Shown here one piece after another: positions 16,016 through 22,261 of a stretch of DNA of 22,261 nucleotides (within the stretch, counting starts at the first letter, position 1; the number at the start of each line of letters is the position of its first letter). Made by a program: the position numbers and the translations under genes. Below the pieces are notes generated by a model. The model ran no database searches. It was not told the origin of the DNA and saw only the letters and a program-made list of their open reading frames with translations. The stretch is from Pseudomonadaceae bacterium UBA836 (lineage in GTDB: Bacteria; Pseudomonadota; Gammaproteobacteria; Pseudomonadales; Pseudomonadaceae): assembly GCA_002296055.1 (NCBI GenBank), contig DBHE01000211.1, positions 6,085 to 28,345 of the forward strand, written 5' to 3'.

Positions 16016-17749
16016 CTACTGACCTAGCACGCCACCCAACACCGGCACACCGGTCAAACCACCCTGGTTTGCACCGCCAGCGCCACCCAGCGCACCATTG
16101 AGCTGCTGCACGACCGGCGTCAGAACACCGTCCTGCGGGCCAATCAGCGCGTTGGTCAGGTCGCCTACCGGCGCCAGCGCACCATCAGGTGATGTCAGTC
16201 CATCGACGGGGCCGGTTACCGGCTCAAGCGCGCCGCTCACCGGATTGATTACCCCGGATACCAGCTCACCGACCGGATTGAGCGCAGTACCTCCAACCAG
16301 TGTAGTCACAGTGCCATCCACATCGGTCACGGTGCCGTCACCAGCTGTGCCCAGCGAGCCACCCGCCGGCAGGCCATTAAGCAAGCCGCCGTCAGTCAGG
16401 CCACCGAGCAACGCGGTATCGCCGCCCAAACCACCGAGCAACGAGGTCAGGTCACCGCCGTTCTGCAAGCCACCCAGCAATGCGGTGAGACCGTCAGCGC
16501 CCAAGCTATTGAGCACGCTGGTGAGACTGCCTAGCTGCTGAGGGTTGGAGTCCAGTCCAAGACCACCGAGCACGCCGGCCAAGTCGCCACCACCTTGCAA
16601 GGTTTCCAGCACAGCGCTCAGGTCACTGCCATCGCCGGACGACAGCACACCGAGCAGATCCTGCAAGCCTGCCAGGGCATCGGTCGCAGGCAGGTCGCTC
16701 ATGCCACCACCGGCCGCCAGGCTTTCAGCGCTGATACCGCGAATCACCTCGTTTACCTGCACCACCACCGGGGTGATCGCGCCTTGCTCGCCAATCAGGC
16801 CATCAACCGCCTGGCCAACGGGCGCGAGCGGTCCCAGCTCGCTGGTAGCGCCTTCAACTGGCGTAGTAACGCCGCCAAGCAGCCCGCCATAAGGGTTGAT
16901 CACGTTGTCGACCAGATCAGCCCCCGGCTCAAGCGCCGTGCCTCCAAGCAGGCGATCAGTTGTACCCTGGGCATCAGACACCGCTCCGGTCCGACCAAGG
17001 CTGGCCAGCCGCAGCTGGATCAGCGTGGTGTTGGCCTCGTGCAAACCTTCGCCAACACCGTCGAACACCGGCGCCAACGGCGACTTGGCCAGCTCACCAG
17101 CCACCTGCGCAGCTACCGGCGTGAGCGCTCCGTTGTCACCAATCAGCTGCGCAGTGAGGTCGCCCACCGGTTCAAGCGCACCGCCCTCGCCAGTGATCGA
17201 ATCCACCGGTCCGGTAATCCCGGAGAACATCCCGGTCCGCGGCTCAAGCAGAACATTTGAGGTCATTTCCAAGGACGCCAGGCTGCTGTCGCTGCGAGCG
17301 ACGGCCGCCAGCAGGCCCTGCGCGTCGTCAACGCTACCGGTGCCTGCTTCACCGTCGGTCAGGGCGCCGTTAAGCGCACTGATCACTGGCGCGGTCTCGC
17401 CATCATCGCCCAGCAAGGTGCCGGTCAGCTGACCCACTGGCTCCAGTGGTGCACCTTCGCCGGTGAGCGCGTCCAGCTGACTGGTGACAGGCGCAAGCAG
17501 ACCGGTCTCGGCATCAACAACGTTATCAACCAGTGCTGAAACCGGACTCAACGCCGTATCTTCAGTCGTGTTTTCAACGGTCTGCTGAAGTTGTGCTGTG
17601 GTACCCGCTCCAGACCCGCCTCCTGCGCTGCCGGACGAGTGGCGTTTGGTTGAGCTGCCGCTGCACCCGGCCGCAGCGGCCAGAGACACAACCAGCGCCA
17701 GCACGACCAGTTGACGGTGTTTAGGGGTATTCCCCGAGCGCATATTCAT
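16016..17749 (-). CDS. Repeat-built surface/periplasmic lipoprotein, candidate partner of the adjacent TpsB
   Basis: Protein of 577 residues from the ATG at 17749 (AGGAGG 5 bases upstream); the frame extends to a GTG at 17866 without a ribosome site. A lipoprotein signal ends at AAAAGC with Cys29, followed by a Ser/Gly-rich linker (30-50). Four related modules follow at about 66-130, 167-220, 268-336 and 486-554. Each has the pattern (T)xLxPV..lvd, then a Gly/Glu-containing turn, LxPVGxLtxxLIG, G.ltPVv.qlNgal. Between modules 3 and 4 is a Leu/Gly-rich stretch (about 355-465) with repeats such as DLAGVLGGLG and DLTSLLGGLG. There is only the lipid Cys, few aromatic residues and strong acidity. 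Similar proteins in Pseudomonas are sometimes labelled collagen-like, but no G-X-Y tract is present. Function unknown; adhesin or matrix role is inferred from the TpsB neighbour. Confidence 0.8.
   Translation of the reverse strand: MNMRSGNTPKHRQLVVLALVVSLAAAAGCSGSSTKRHSSGSAGGGSGAGTTAQLQQTVENTTEDTALSPVSALVDNVVDAETGLLAPVTSQLDALTGEGAPLEPVGQLTGTLLGDDGETAPVISALNGALTDGEAGTGSVDDAQGLLAAVARSDSSLASLEMTSNVLLEPRTGMFSGITGPVDSITGEGGALEPVGDLTAQLIGDNGALTPVAAQVAGELAKSPLAPVFDGVGEGLHEANTTLIQLRLASLGRTGAVSDAQGTTDRLLGGTALEPGADLVDNVINPYGGLLGGVTTPVEGATSELGPLAPVGQAVDGLIGEQGAITPVVVQVNEVIRGISAESLAAGGGMSDLPATDALAGLQDLLGVLSSGDGSDLSAVLETLQGGGDLAGVLGGLGLDSNPQQLGSLTSVLNSLGADGLTALLGGLQNGGDLTSLLGGLGGDTALLGGLTDGGLLNGLPAGGSLGTAGDGTVTDVDGTVTTLVGGTALNPVGELVSGVINPVSGALEPVTGPVDGLTSPDGALAPVGDLTNALIGPQDGVLTPVVQQLNGALGGAGGANQGGLTGVPVLGGVLGQ
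16088..17554 (-). repeat. Four diverged protein-level repeat modules in the lipoprotein gene
   Basis: Approximate spans on the DNA, in coding order: module 1 at 17554-17360, module 2 at 17251-17090, module 3 at 16948-16742, module 4 at 16294-16088. Shared anchors are the ALxPV or VLLEP opening, LEPVGDL/LAPVGQ in the middle, and LTPV/ITPV near the end. Modules 3 and 4 both begin with GGTAL and contain a VINP step. A Leu/Gly-rich spacer at about 16685-16355 separates them. Confidence 0.75.
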
Positions 17750-17902
17750 GATTCCCTCCTGGCCCATCGGCCAACTCCTGTTAATTGGGAAGCTGCTTCG
17801 ACACGACTGGACGGAGCGGCTGACAACCCTAGTGAAGTGCAGGCAGGAGGTCTCAACAATTCTCACTTTGGTGTTATGGCATGACTACTCCTTGAGCATT
17901 AG

Positions 17903-17912
17903 TTACTAGTAA
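17903..17912. promoter_or_regulatory. Perfect palindrome TTACTAGTAA
   Basis: A 10-bp perfect dyad in AT-rich sequence, 154 bases upstream of the lipoprotein ATG and 211 upstream of tadE. Shape and place fit an operator; the binder is unknown. Confidence 0.3.
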
Positions 17913-17917
17913 ATAAA

Positions 17918-17965
17918 GGCGTTTGGCCCTTAAAAATCGGCGTTCGACCCGCGCTATTCAACGCC
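17918..17965. promoter_or_regulatory. Phased GGCGTT hexamers at 21-bp intervals
   Basis: GGCGTT starts at 17918 and 17939, and its complement AACGCC starts at 17960: two exact steps of 21 bases, about two helical turns. The first two copies extend to a 12-base match at 10 positions (GGCGTTTGGCCC and GGCGTTCGACCC). This phasing would place bound proteins on one DNA face, as expected for an activator array between two divergent promoters. The binder is not identified. Confidence 0.45.
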
Positions 17966-18063
17966 AACAGATGCCGCAGCCAGGTCAGCGCCACCAAGGA
18001 TATAGTCACAATTCAATATAGGAATCTGTCGACACTGACTCTATAAATCCAACTGAGCACCAA

Positions 18064-18085
18064 GGTTAATCGGACTAACCGGTTA
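18064..18085. promoter_or_regulatory. GGTTA-N7-TAACCGGTTA operator-like cluster upstream of tadE
   Basis: GGTTA (18064), TAACC (18076) and GGTTA (18081) give an inverted pair with a 7-base spacer and a perfect 10-bp palindrome TAACCGGTTA (18076-18085). The cluster is 38-59 bases before the tadE ATG. Its first half (AAGGTTAAT) resembles the sites upstream of flp and pprB. Confidence 0.4.
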
Positions 18086-18122
18086 TGCCTTTCTCCGCAG
18101 CCCTGGGACAGGATACTCAGCT

Positions 18123-18566
18123 ATGGTAGAGCCACGGATCACAGGCAACCCACGTCGACAGCACGGCGCCGCTGCGATCGAATTCGCCGCGTTTTTCATG
18201 ATCTTCTTTGTGCTCTTCTACGCGATGGTGGCGTACAGCCTGCCGCTGCTGCTCAGCGCCAGTTATCAGGAAATTGCAGCCAACGCCCTGCGCGACACCC
18301 TGGCCACCCAGGCGCCTGGAACAGAGGCCGCGCCAGACCCGACCTACACCCGCTCCAGCATCGAACAGGCCTGGCTGCCCGGTGCCTGGCTACAGCCCTG
18401 CAACGGCTATGGTGACCAGTTTCTGCGGGTAACCGGTGACCTATGGAGCGTGTGCGTGGCGCACAACTCACCGCAGACACTGTTCCCGGTGCTCTCAGCG
18501 TTTGGGGTAAGCATCCCCTCGCTGCCAGAGCAAATTCGCGGCGAAGCCAGCATCCAGCGGCGCTGA
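18123..18566 (+). CDS. tadE: TadE-like minor pseudopilin
   Basis: Protein of 147 residues. The N-terminus has the prepilin-peptidase-like motif QHG-AAAIEFA followed by a membrane helix (AFFMIFFVLFYAMVAYSLPL), so cleavage after Gly15 with Glu at mature position 5 is expected. The remainder is an exported domain with two Cys (in PCNGYG and SVCVAH) that could form a disulfide. It ends near FGVSIPSLPEQIRGEA. It is visibly a paralog of the protein at 20892-21431. The ribosome site is weak (AGGA about 10 bases before the ATG). The gene is first in a plus-strand group with tadG 16 bases downstream. Probably a minor pilin in the Flp assembly complex. Confidence 0.85.
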   Translation: MVEPRITGNPRRQHGAAAIEFAAFFMIFFVLFYAMVAYSLPLLLSASYQEIAANALRDTLATQAPGTEAAPDPTYTRSSIEQAWLPGAWLQPCNGYGDQFLRVTGDLWSVCVAHNSPQTLFPVLSAFGVSIPSLPEQIRGEASIQRR

Positions 18567-18582
18567 GCAAAGGGAGACGGCC

Positions 18583-20850
18583 ATGATGCACACTGTTTAC
18601 CCATCCATCAGCCCCCGACACCAGCGCGGCGCCTTTAGCGTGCTGGCCGCAGCGAGTATCGTGCTATTGCTGCTGTGCATGGTCCTGACGCTGGATAGCG
18701 GTCGCCTGTATCTGGAGAAGCGGCGCCTGCAGAAAGTGGCGGACACCGCCGCACTGGAAAGTCTGTCGCGATTACCCGATGGCAATTGCGCTGCGGCGCC
18801 GGACCAGGCGCAGGCCTTTGCCGTGGAGAACGCACGTCGCAACCAGTTTGCACCGAACGACACGCAATCAGTCTCTGCCACCTGCGTACGCGTCAACAGC
18901 GACGACGGTATTCGTTCAGCCAGCGCCGATGCCAGCGGTAGGGCCGTGCAGGTCGTCGCCAGCAAGCGACTGGCCACCAGCCTGCTTATGCAGGGCGCCA
19001 ACCTGCTAGGCAGTGACGCCGCCCGCGAGCTGACCCTGAGCGCCAGCGCCATCGCCCGTCGGCCAGCGCCGGTAGCGGCGTTCAGCGTAGGTTCGCAGCT
19101 TGCTCGGCTGAACGCCGATAGCCTGGTAGTCAGCCTGCTTCGTGCGGTCGGCGTAGACCTGCAAGACCTGAGACTACTGGACTCCAACGGCCTGGCTAAC
19201 GCCAGCCTGAGCACCTCAGGCCTGCTGCGCCAGCTCGGGGTTGACGCCAACGTGCACGCCCTGCGAGCACTGACCGCCGAAGAGCTGATTCAGGTCTCCA
19301 ATACCCAGGTCGGGCCGCTCAACCTCAACCAGTTGCTGGCCGCCGTCACGCCGCTGGTCAATGATGCCGAACTACGGCTCGATCTGGCAGAACTGGAGGA
19401 CGCCCTGGGCAGCACCTTGGAGGACAGCACCTTTGCGCTGCTCGGCGCCCCCGGAGATCAGGCGCTGCTCACTCTGGGCCTAGGCCACAACGATCCGGTC
19501 GATGCGGCCGTCGACGCTCAGGTACTGCTCTCTGACCTGCTCGGCGTGGCCCTGATGAACGCAGTACAAGGGCGCGGCCTGCACGTGTCGGCGCTCAATC
19601 TGGCCTCGCTCGGCGACGCTGAGCTGGGTGTCGTCGAGCCACCGTCTGTTGGCATTGGGCCGGTCGGCACCACGGCCTACACCGGACAGATACGGCTTTA
19701 CCTGGACATAGATACCGACAACCTCGACAGCAGCGCGCTGGGCTGGCTGACCCAGGATGTACTCGGAACCCGCGTACAGCTGCCGTTGTGGATTGATCTG
19801 ATCAGCGCTCAGGCAACGCTGACGGGCCTATCCTGCGAGGCCACCCCACCCACCGCCGACACCCGCGTCGACGCGGCCCTGCTGAACATGTGCGTCGGCG
19901 CGCTGGATGACGACCTCAAATGGTCCACCAGCGCAGCCTGCCAAACCCAGTTGCAGGATACCCAACTGGTAACGCTGCTGAATCAGCCAGTGCTGAGCGG
20001 CCAATTACACCTGGCCGGCCTGAGCGACAGCGAGCAACTTAACGGTTTGGTGGCAGGGGAACAGCGCTCGACCCAAAGCAATCCGCTGACACTCGGCAAC
20101 ACCGTGGATGACCTGCTAAACGCGCTGCTGGACCTGGCCGCGGGCCTGTTCCGCGCACCACAAGGGGTGGCAGGAGAGCAAACCGATTACACCGGCAGTT
20201 CAGACACCAGCAAAACCCAGCAGCTGGCGCGTCGCTATCTTGAGGCGACCAGCGAACTCGGCCTGTATGACGCCGACGCCGTCACCGACCTGATACTGAA
20301 TGGCAGCGACACCCTGGGCAGCGACGGGGCGCCACTACTACCGCCGCTGGTCGCTGAAGATTGGACCATCAACAACAGCTTGCCGGTTTCCTGTCTCGTT
20401 ACCCTCTGTCCTTCCAGCAGCTGGAACGACGGCCGCTTTTCAGAAGCCTTCAGCGCCTACAGCCGACCGGGCAGTCTGCTCGACCTGGTGGGCGTGTCCA
20501 CGCTGGACAATGGTTACCGCTCCTGCGGCGGCCTGCTCAGCGCGCTGTTGGCCTGGAACAGCTGCCTGGAGCACAACCTGACCAAGTTTCTACTGGAAAA
20601 GCCGGGCGGCATTGACCTGACCAGCGCGTTGGACAACGACGCTCTGGCCGGCACCGGGCGAGATGACGTGGACTGCAGCGGCGTGCTGTGCACCCTGCTG
20701 CAACCCATGCTGAACCAACTCAAGCCGGGCCTGAACGCAGTCGGCGAGCTACTGGAAAGCACGCTGTCCGAGACAGTCGGTGTCGAGCTTGGACGCACCG
20801 ACGTTACCCTGGATGCCATTCACTGCGGACAGGTCGAGCTGGTGCGCTAA
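18583..20850 (+). CDS. tadG: TadG-like pilus assembly protein
   Basis: Protein of 755 residues. The N-terminus has RHQRGAFSVLAAASIVLLLL, a TadE/TadG-type membrane segment. It continues with LDSGRLYLEKRRLQKVADTAALES, the pattern of the TadG-like N-terminal domain (DUF2134 type). About 700 exported residues follow, rich in Leu, Asp and Ala, with scattered Cys. I see no clear von Willebrand MIDAS motif, although many TadG proteins carry one. Unlike the flanking TadE-like proteins, position 5 after the Gly is Leu (AFSVL), so processing by the prepilin peptidase is unlikely. GGGAG lies 6 bases before the first of two ATGs. It is 16 bases after tadE and 41 before the second tadE-like gene. Confidence 0.85.
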   Translation: MMHTVYPSISPRHQRGAFSVLAAASIVLLLLCMVLTLDSGRLYLEKRRLQKVADTAALESLSRLPDGNCAAAPDQAQAFAVENARRNQFAPNDTQSVSATCVRVNSDDGIRSASADASGRAVQVVASKRLATSLLMQGANLLGSDAARELTLSASAIARRPAPVAAFSVGSQLARLNADSLVVSLLRAVGVDLQDLRLLDSNGLANASLSTSGLLRQLGVDANVHALRALTAEELIQVSNTQVGPLNLNQLLAAVTPLVNDAELRLDLAELEDALGSTLEDSTFALLGAPGDQALLTLGLGHNDPVDAAVDAQVLLSDLLGVALMNAVQGRGLHVSALNLASLGDAELGVVEPPSVGIGPVGTTAYTGQIRLYLDIDTDNLDSSALGWLTQDVLGTRVQLPLWIDLISAQATLTGLSCEATPPTADTRVDAALLNMCVGALDDDLKWSTSAACQTQLQDTQLVTLLNQPVLSGQLHLAGLSDSEQLNGLVAGEQRSTQSNPLTLGNTVDDLLNALLDLAAGLFRAPQGVAGEQTDYTGSSDTSKTQQLARRYLEATSELGLYDADAVTDLILNGSDTLGSDGAPLLPPLVAEDWTINNSLPVSCLVTLCPSSSWNDGRFSEAFSAYSRPGSLLDLVGVSTLDNGYRSCGGLLSALLAWNSCLEHNLTKFLLEKPGGIDLTSALDNDALAGTGRDDVDCSGVLCTLLQPMLNQLKPGLNAVGELLESTLSETVGVELGRTDVTLDAIHCGQVELVR

Positions 20851-20891
20851 GGCCATCGCCCGTGTCCGCTCTAACCCATGGAGCCCGAACA

Positions 20892-21431
20892 ATGACACTC
20901 GTCCGCCGACACCAACGGGGCGCCGTATCCATCGAATTTGCGGCGGTATTCATGCTGTTCTTTGTTCTAGTGTACGCGGTGATCGCCTACGCGCTGCCCC
21001 TGCTGCTGGCCCTGAGCCTGAAGCACGTCAGCGCCGATGCCGCTCGGGTCGCGGTGCGTGTTGATCCGGCGCTCAGCGCGGCTCAGTACGCGGCTGTGGT
21101 CTCCCGGCAGATCGACCTGCAGGTGCAGCAAAGCTGGTTACCGGACAACTGGTATCAGGGCAACTGCCCCGCGCCGGGCGGCGGCCTCAACTGGCAGCCC
21201 CTGCCCGCAGCTGGAGACGGTGAAAGCTACGGTTATCTGGCTGTGGACAACAGCCAGGCTGAACCTGCGCGGGTACTGCATGTCTGCCTGCAACGCTTCT
21301 ACAACCGAGACGGCAATGCACAACAGCGCGCCATCATTCCGGTTATCCGATTCTTAGGCGTACAGATTCCGTCTCTGGCCGAACGTGACGGCCAGACGGT
21401 TCTCAGGGGGGAAACCCGACTGCGGCTTTAG
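20892..21431 (+). CDS. Second TadE-like minor pseudopilin (TadE/TadF)
   Basis: Protein of 179 residues from the ATG at 20892, preceded by GGAG at 8 bases; an in-frame extension to 20688 lies inside tadG and is rejected. It has QRG-AVSIEFAAVFMLFF, the same leader and helix motif as the protein at 18123-18566. Shared further features are an SWLPDNWYQGNC segment, a second Cys in LHVCLQ, and FLGVQIPSLAE near the end. It is longer by about 32 residues in the middle. In tad clusters with two such genes they are called TadE and TadF and act with TadG; which name fits here cannot be decided by eye. Its stop is 6 bases from the end of the converging pprB-like gene. Confidence 0.86.
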   Translation: MTLVRRHQRGAVSIEFAAVFMLFFVLVYAVIAYALPLLLALSLKHVSADAARVAVRVDPALSAAQYAAVVSRQIDLQVQQSWLPDNWYQGNCPAPGGGLNWQPLPAAGDGESYGYLAVDNSQAEPARVLHVCLQRFYNRDGNAQQRAIIPVIRFLGVQIPSLAERDGQTVLRGETRLRL

Positions 21432-21437
21432 CGGCGC

Positions 21438-22217
21438 TCAGGCCACGACTACGGCGGCTTGCTGATGGTCCAACGCCAACGCCAGCTGGGTGCGATTGCG
21501 CATCCCTGTCGCCCGCAAGATCTGCGAAACATAGAGCTTCACGGTGTTCTCCGAGATACCCAGCTCGCATGAAATCTGGTAGTTGGTCATGCCTTTGGCA
21601 ATAAAGCCGGCGACATCAACCTGCCGCGGCGACAGCTTGTCGAAGCCGGGCAAGTCATACCGCACCGCGCCTTTGGCTGCGGCAACCGAGGGACGGGCAG
21701 CCTGGTCGGCGGTTATTTGCGGCGCGTCCTCCTGCAGGCTGCTAATACCTTCGCACAGCTCGCTCATGGACGCGTTCAAGGCTTGCAGTTTCTCGTTAAT
21801 CAGGTGGACGTTCAGCTCCTTGCGGCGCTGCTCGAGACGTCGCAGCAGGCGGTTGACACCGACCACCAGCTCATCGAGATCAAGCGGCTTCTGGAAGTAG
21901 TCTGACACCCCGGCACGCAGCGCCTCGATGACATCTTCCTTCTCGGCATCACCGGTAAACAGCACGGCCTCGAACACCCGTTCACGCGGCGACGTCTTAC
22001 GTAGCAGCTGGAACAGCTCGATCCCGTTCATCTCCGGCATACGATAGTCACTCAGCACCACCGCAATGTCCGCGTCTTGGTGGAACAACCGAATCGCGTC
22101 GCTGGCACTGAAGCAGGTGCAGCACTCAAACCCCTGCTCGACGAGAAACTCGGCAAGCTCTTCGACGACAAGCGGCTCATTGTCCACAATGAGCACTTTA
22201 TGCATGGACTTACTCAC
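21438..22217 (-). CDS. pprB: PprB-like response regulator, receiver plus LuxR-type HTH
   Basis: Regulator of 259 residues. Receiver at about 7-125, with D12, phospho-acceptor Asp57 in LSDYRMPEMNG, Thr88 and Lys110 (FQKP). A helical linker, likely coiled coil, spans about 125-165, and the LuxR/NarL HTH at about 193-250 contains LSPRQVDVAGFIAKG and ISENTVKLYVSQIL. The GTG at 22217 is chosen because AAGGAG sits 8 bases upstream. The more upstream GTG (22226) would overlap that site, and the ATG at 22205 would be 20 bases away. In P. aeruginosa PprB activates tad, cupE and other adhesion genes; position beside tadE/tadG supports the same role. The upstream region leaves the window after 44 bases. 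Confidence 0.9.
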   Translation of the reverse strand: MSKSMHKVLIVDNEPLVVEELAEFLVEQGFECCTCFSASDAIRLFHQDADIAVVLSDYRMPEMNGIELFQLLRKTSPRERVFEAVLFTGDAEKEDVIEALRAGVSDYFQKPLDLDELVVGVNRLLRRLEQRRKELNVHLINEKLQALNASMSELCEGISSLQEDAPQITADQAARPSVAAAKGAVRYDLPGFDKLSPRQVDVAGFIAKGMTNYQISCELGISENTVKLYVSQILRATGMRNRTQLALALDHQQAAVVVA

Positions 22218-22235
22218 AGCTGGCACTCCTTAAAA

Positions 22236-22246
22236 AGTTAGGGTAA
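22236..22246 (+). promoter_or_regulatory. Candidate regulator site AGTTAGGGTAA upstream of pprB
   Basis: AGTTAGGGT is identical to the flp-upstream sequence at 13861-13869. It lies 19-29 bases before the pprB GTG, in the region of a short 5' leader, where binding could give autoregulation. The role is inferred. Confidence 0.3.
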
Positions 22247-22261
22247 GCGGATTAAATGGTT

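Larger units (their letters stand above)
17750..18122. promoter_or_regulatory. Divergent control region between lipoprotein gene and tadE
   Basis: 373 bases with no supported gene and a marked AT-rich middle. From left to right it holds ACTAGGGTT on the minus strand (17825-17833); the palindrome TTACTAGTAA (17903-17912); three GGCGTT hexamers at 21-bp spacing (17918-17965); a CTATAAAT box (18041-18048) that could be a -10 element for tadE; and the GGTTA/TAACC cluster at 18064-18085. A ribosome-site-like GGAGTAGTC before an ATG at 17882 on the minus strand opens only a two-codon frame. Confidence 0.6.

Noticed and set aside
16016..17749. Collagen-like protein
   Set aside because: Gly is frequent but not at every third position; the repeats are PVG/LIG modules instead.
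17750..17866. N-terminal extension of the lipoprotein
   Set aside because: It would bury the lipoprotein signal; AGGAGG directly precedes the ATG at 17749.
20688..20891. N-terminal extension of the second TadE-like protein
   Set aside because: It lies inside tadG in another frame; the ATG at 20892 has GGAG and starts just before the leader motif.
1..22261. CRISPR arrays, tRNA or rRNA genes, insertion sequences, prophage genes
   Set aside because: None seen by eye: no regular direct-repeat arrays, no tRNA-like cloverleaf noticed, and no transposase or integrase motif in any reading frame.

Overview
The window comes from a GC-rich gammaproteobacterium, most likely Pseudomonadaceae (Pseudomonas or Halopseudomonas type). 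This rests on gene content, namely a tight-adherence (tad/Flp pilus) locus with PprA/PprB-type regulators, a DUF3613 protein and an FppA/TadV-type prepilin peptidase. No rRNA or other taxonomic marker is present, so genus is an inference. Nearly all the sequence is coding; the only long non-coding stretches are 13610-13959 and 17750-18122.

Layout. (1) 3-2382, plus strand: the 3' part of a Baeyer-Villiger-type flavin monooxygenase overlapping an HSL-family alpha/beta hydrolase, a likely ketone-to-ester-to-acid pair unrelated to the pilus. (2) 2377-5640, minus strand: a cytoplasmic multi-PAS histidine kinase (PprA-like) followed by a single-domain receiver. (3) 5716-6183, plus strand: prepilin peptidase. 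(4) 6185-13609, minus strand: the main assembly operon rcpC-rcpA-tadZ-tadA-tadB-tadC-tadD-DUF3613, tightly packed with short gaps or ATGA overlaps. (5) 13960-14151, plus strand: the Flp pilin, closed by a strong bidirectional terminator. (6) 14217-17749, minus strand: a two-gene module of a repeat-built lipoprotein and a TpsB (FhaC/ShlB-type) outer-membrane transporter. (7) 18123-21431, plus strand: tadE-like, tadG, and a second tadE-like gene. (8) 21438-22217, minus strand: PprB-like receiver-LuxR regulator.

How it fits together. The prepilin peptidase would trim Flp and the two TadE-like pseudopilins. TadA/TadB/TadC with TadZ would form the inner-membrane motor and platform, RcpA/RcpC/TadD the outer-membrane channel and its helpers, and TadG an additional envelope component. 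PprA-like and PprB-like proteins bracket the whole region and probably control it. The lone receiver resembles the PprB receiver and may share the kinase.

The most unusual parts are the lipoprotein-TpsB module placed between flp and the tadE/tadG group, and the divergent control region at 17750-18122. That region carries a GGCGTT hexamer repeated at exact 21-bp steps plus two perfect 10-bp palindromes. Short sequences related to TTAGGGTTAA also recur upstream of flp, tadE, pprB and the lipoprotein gene.
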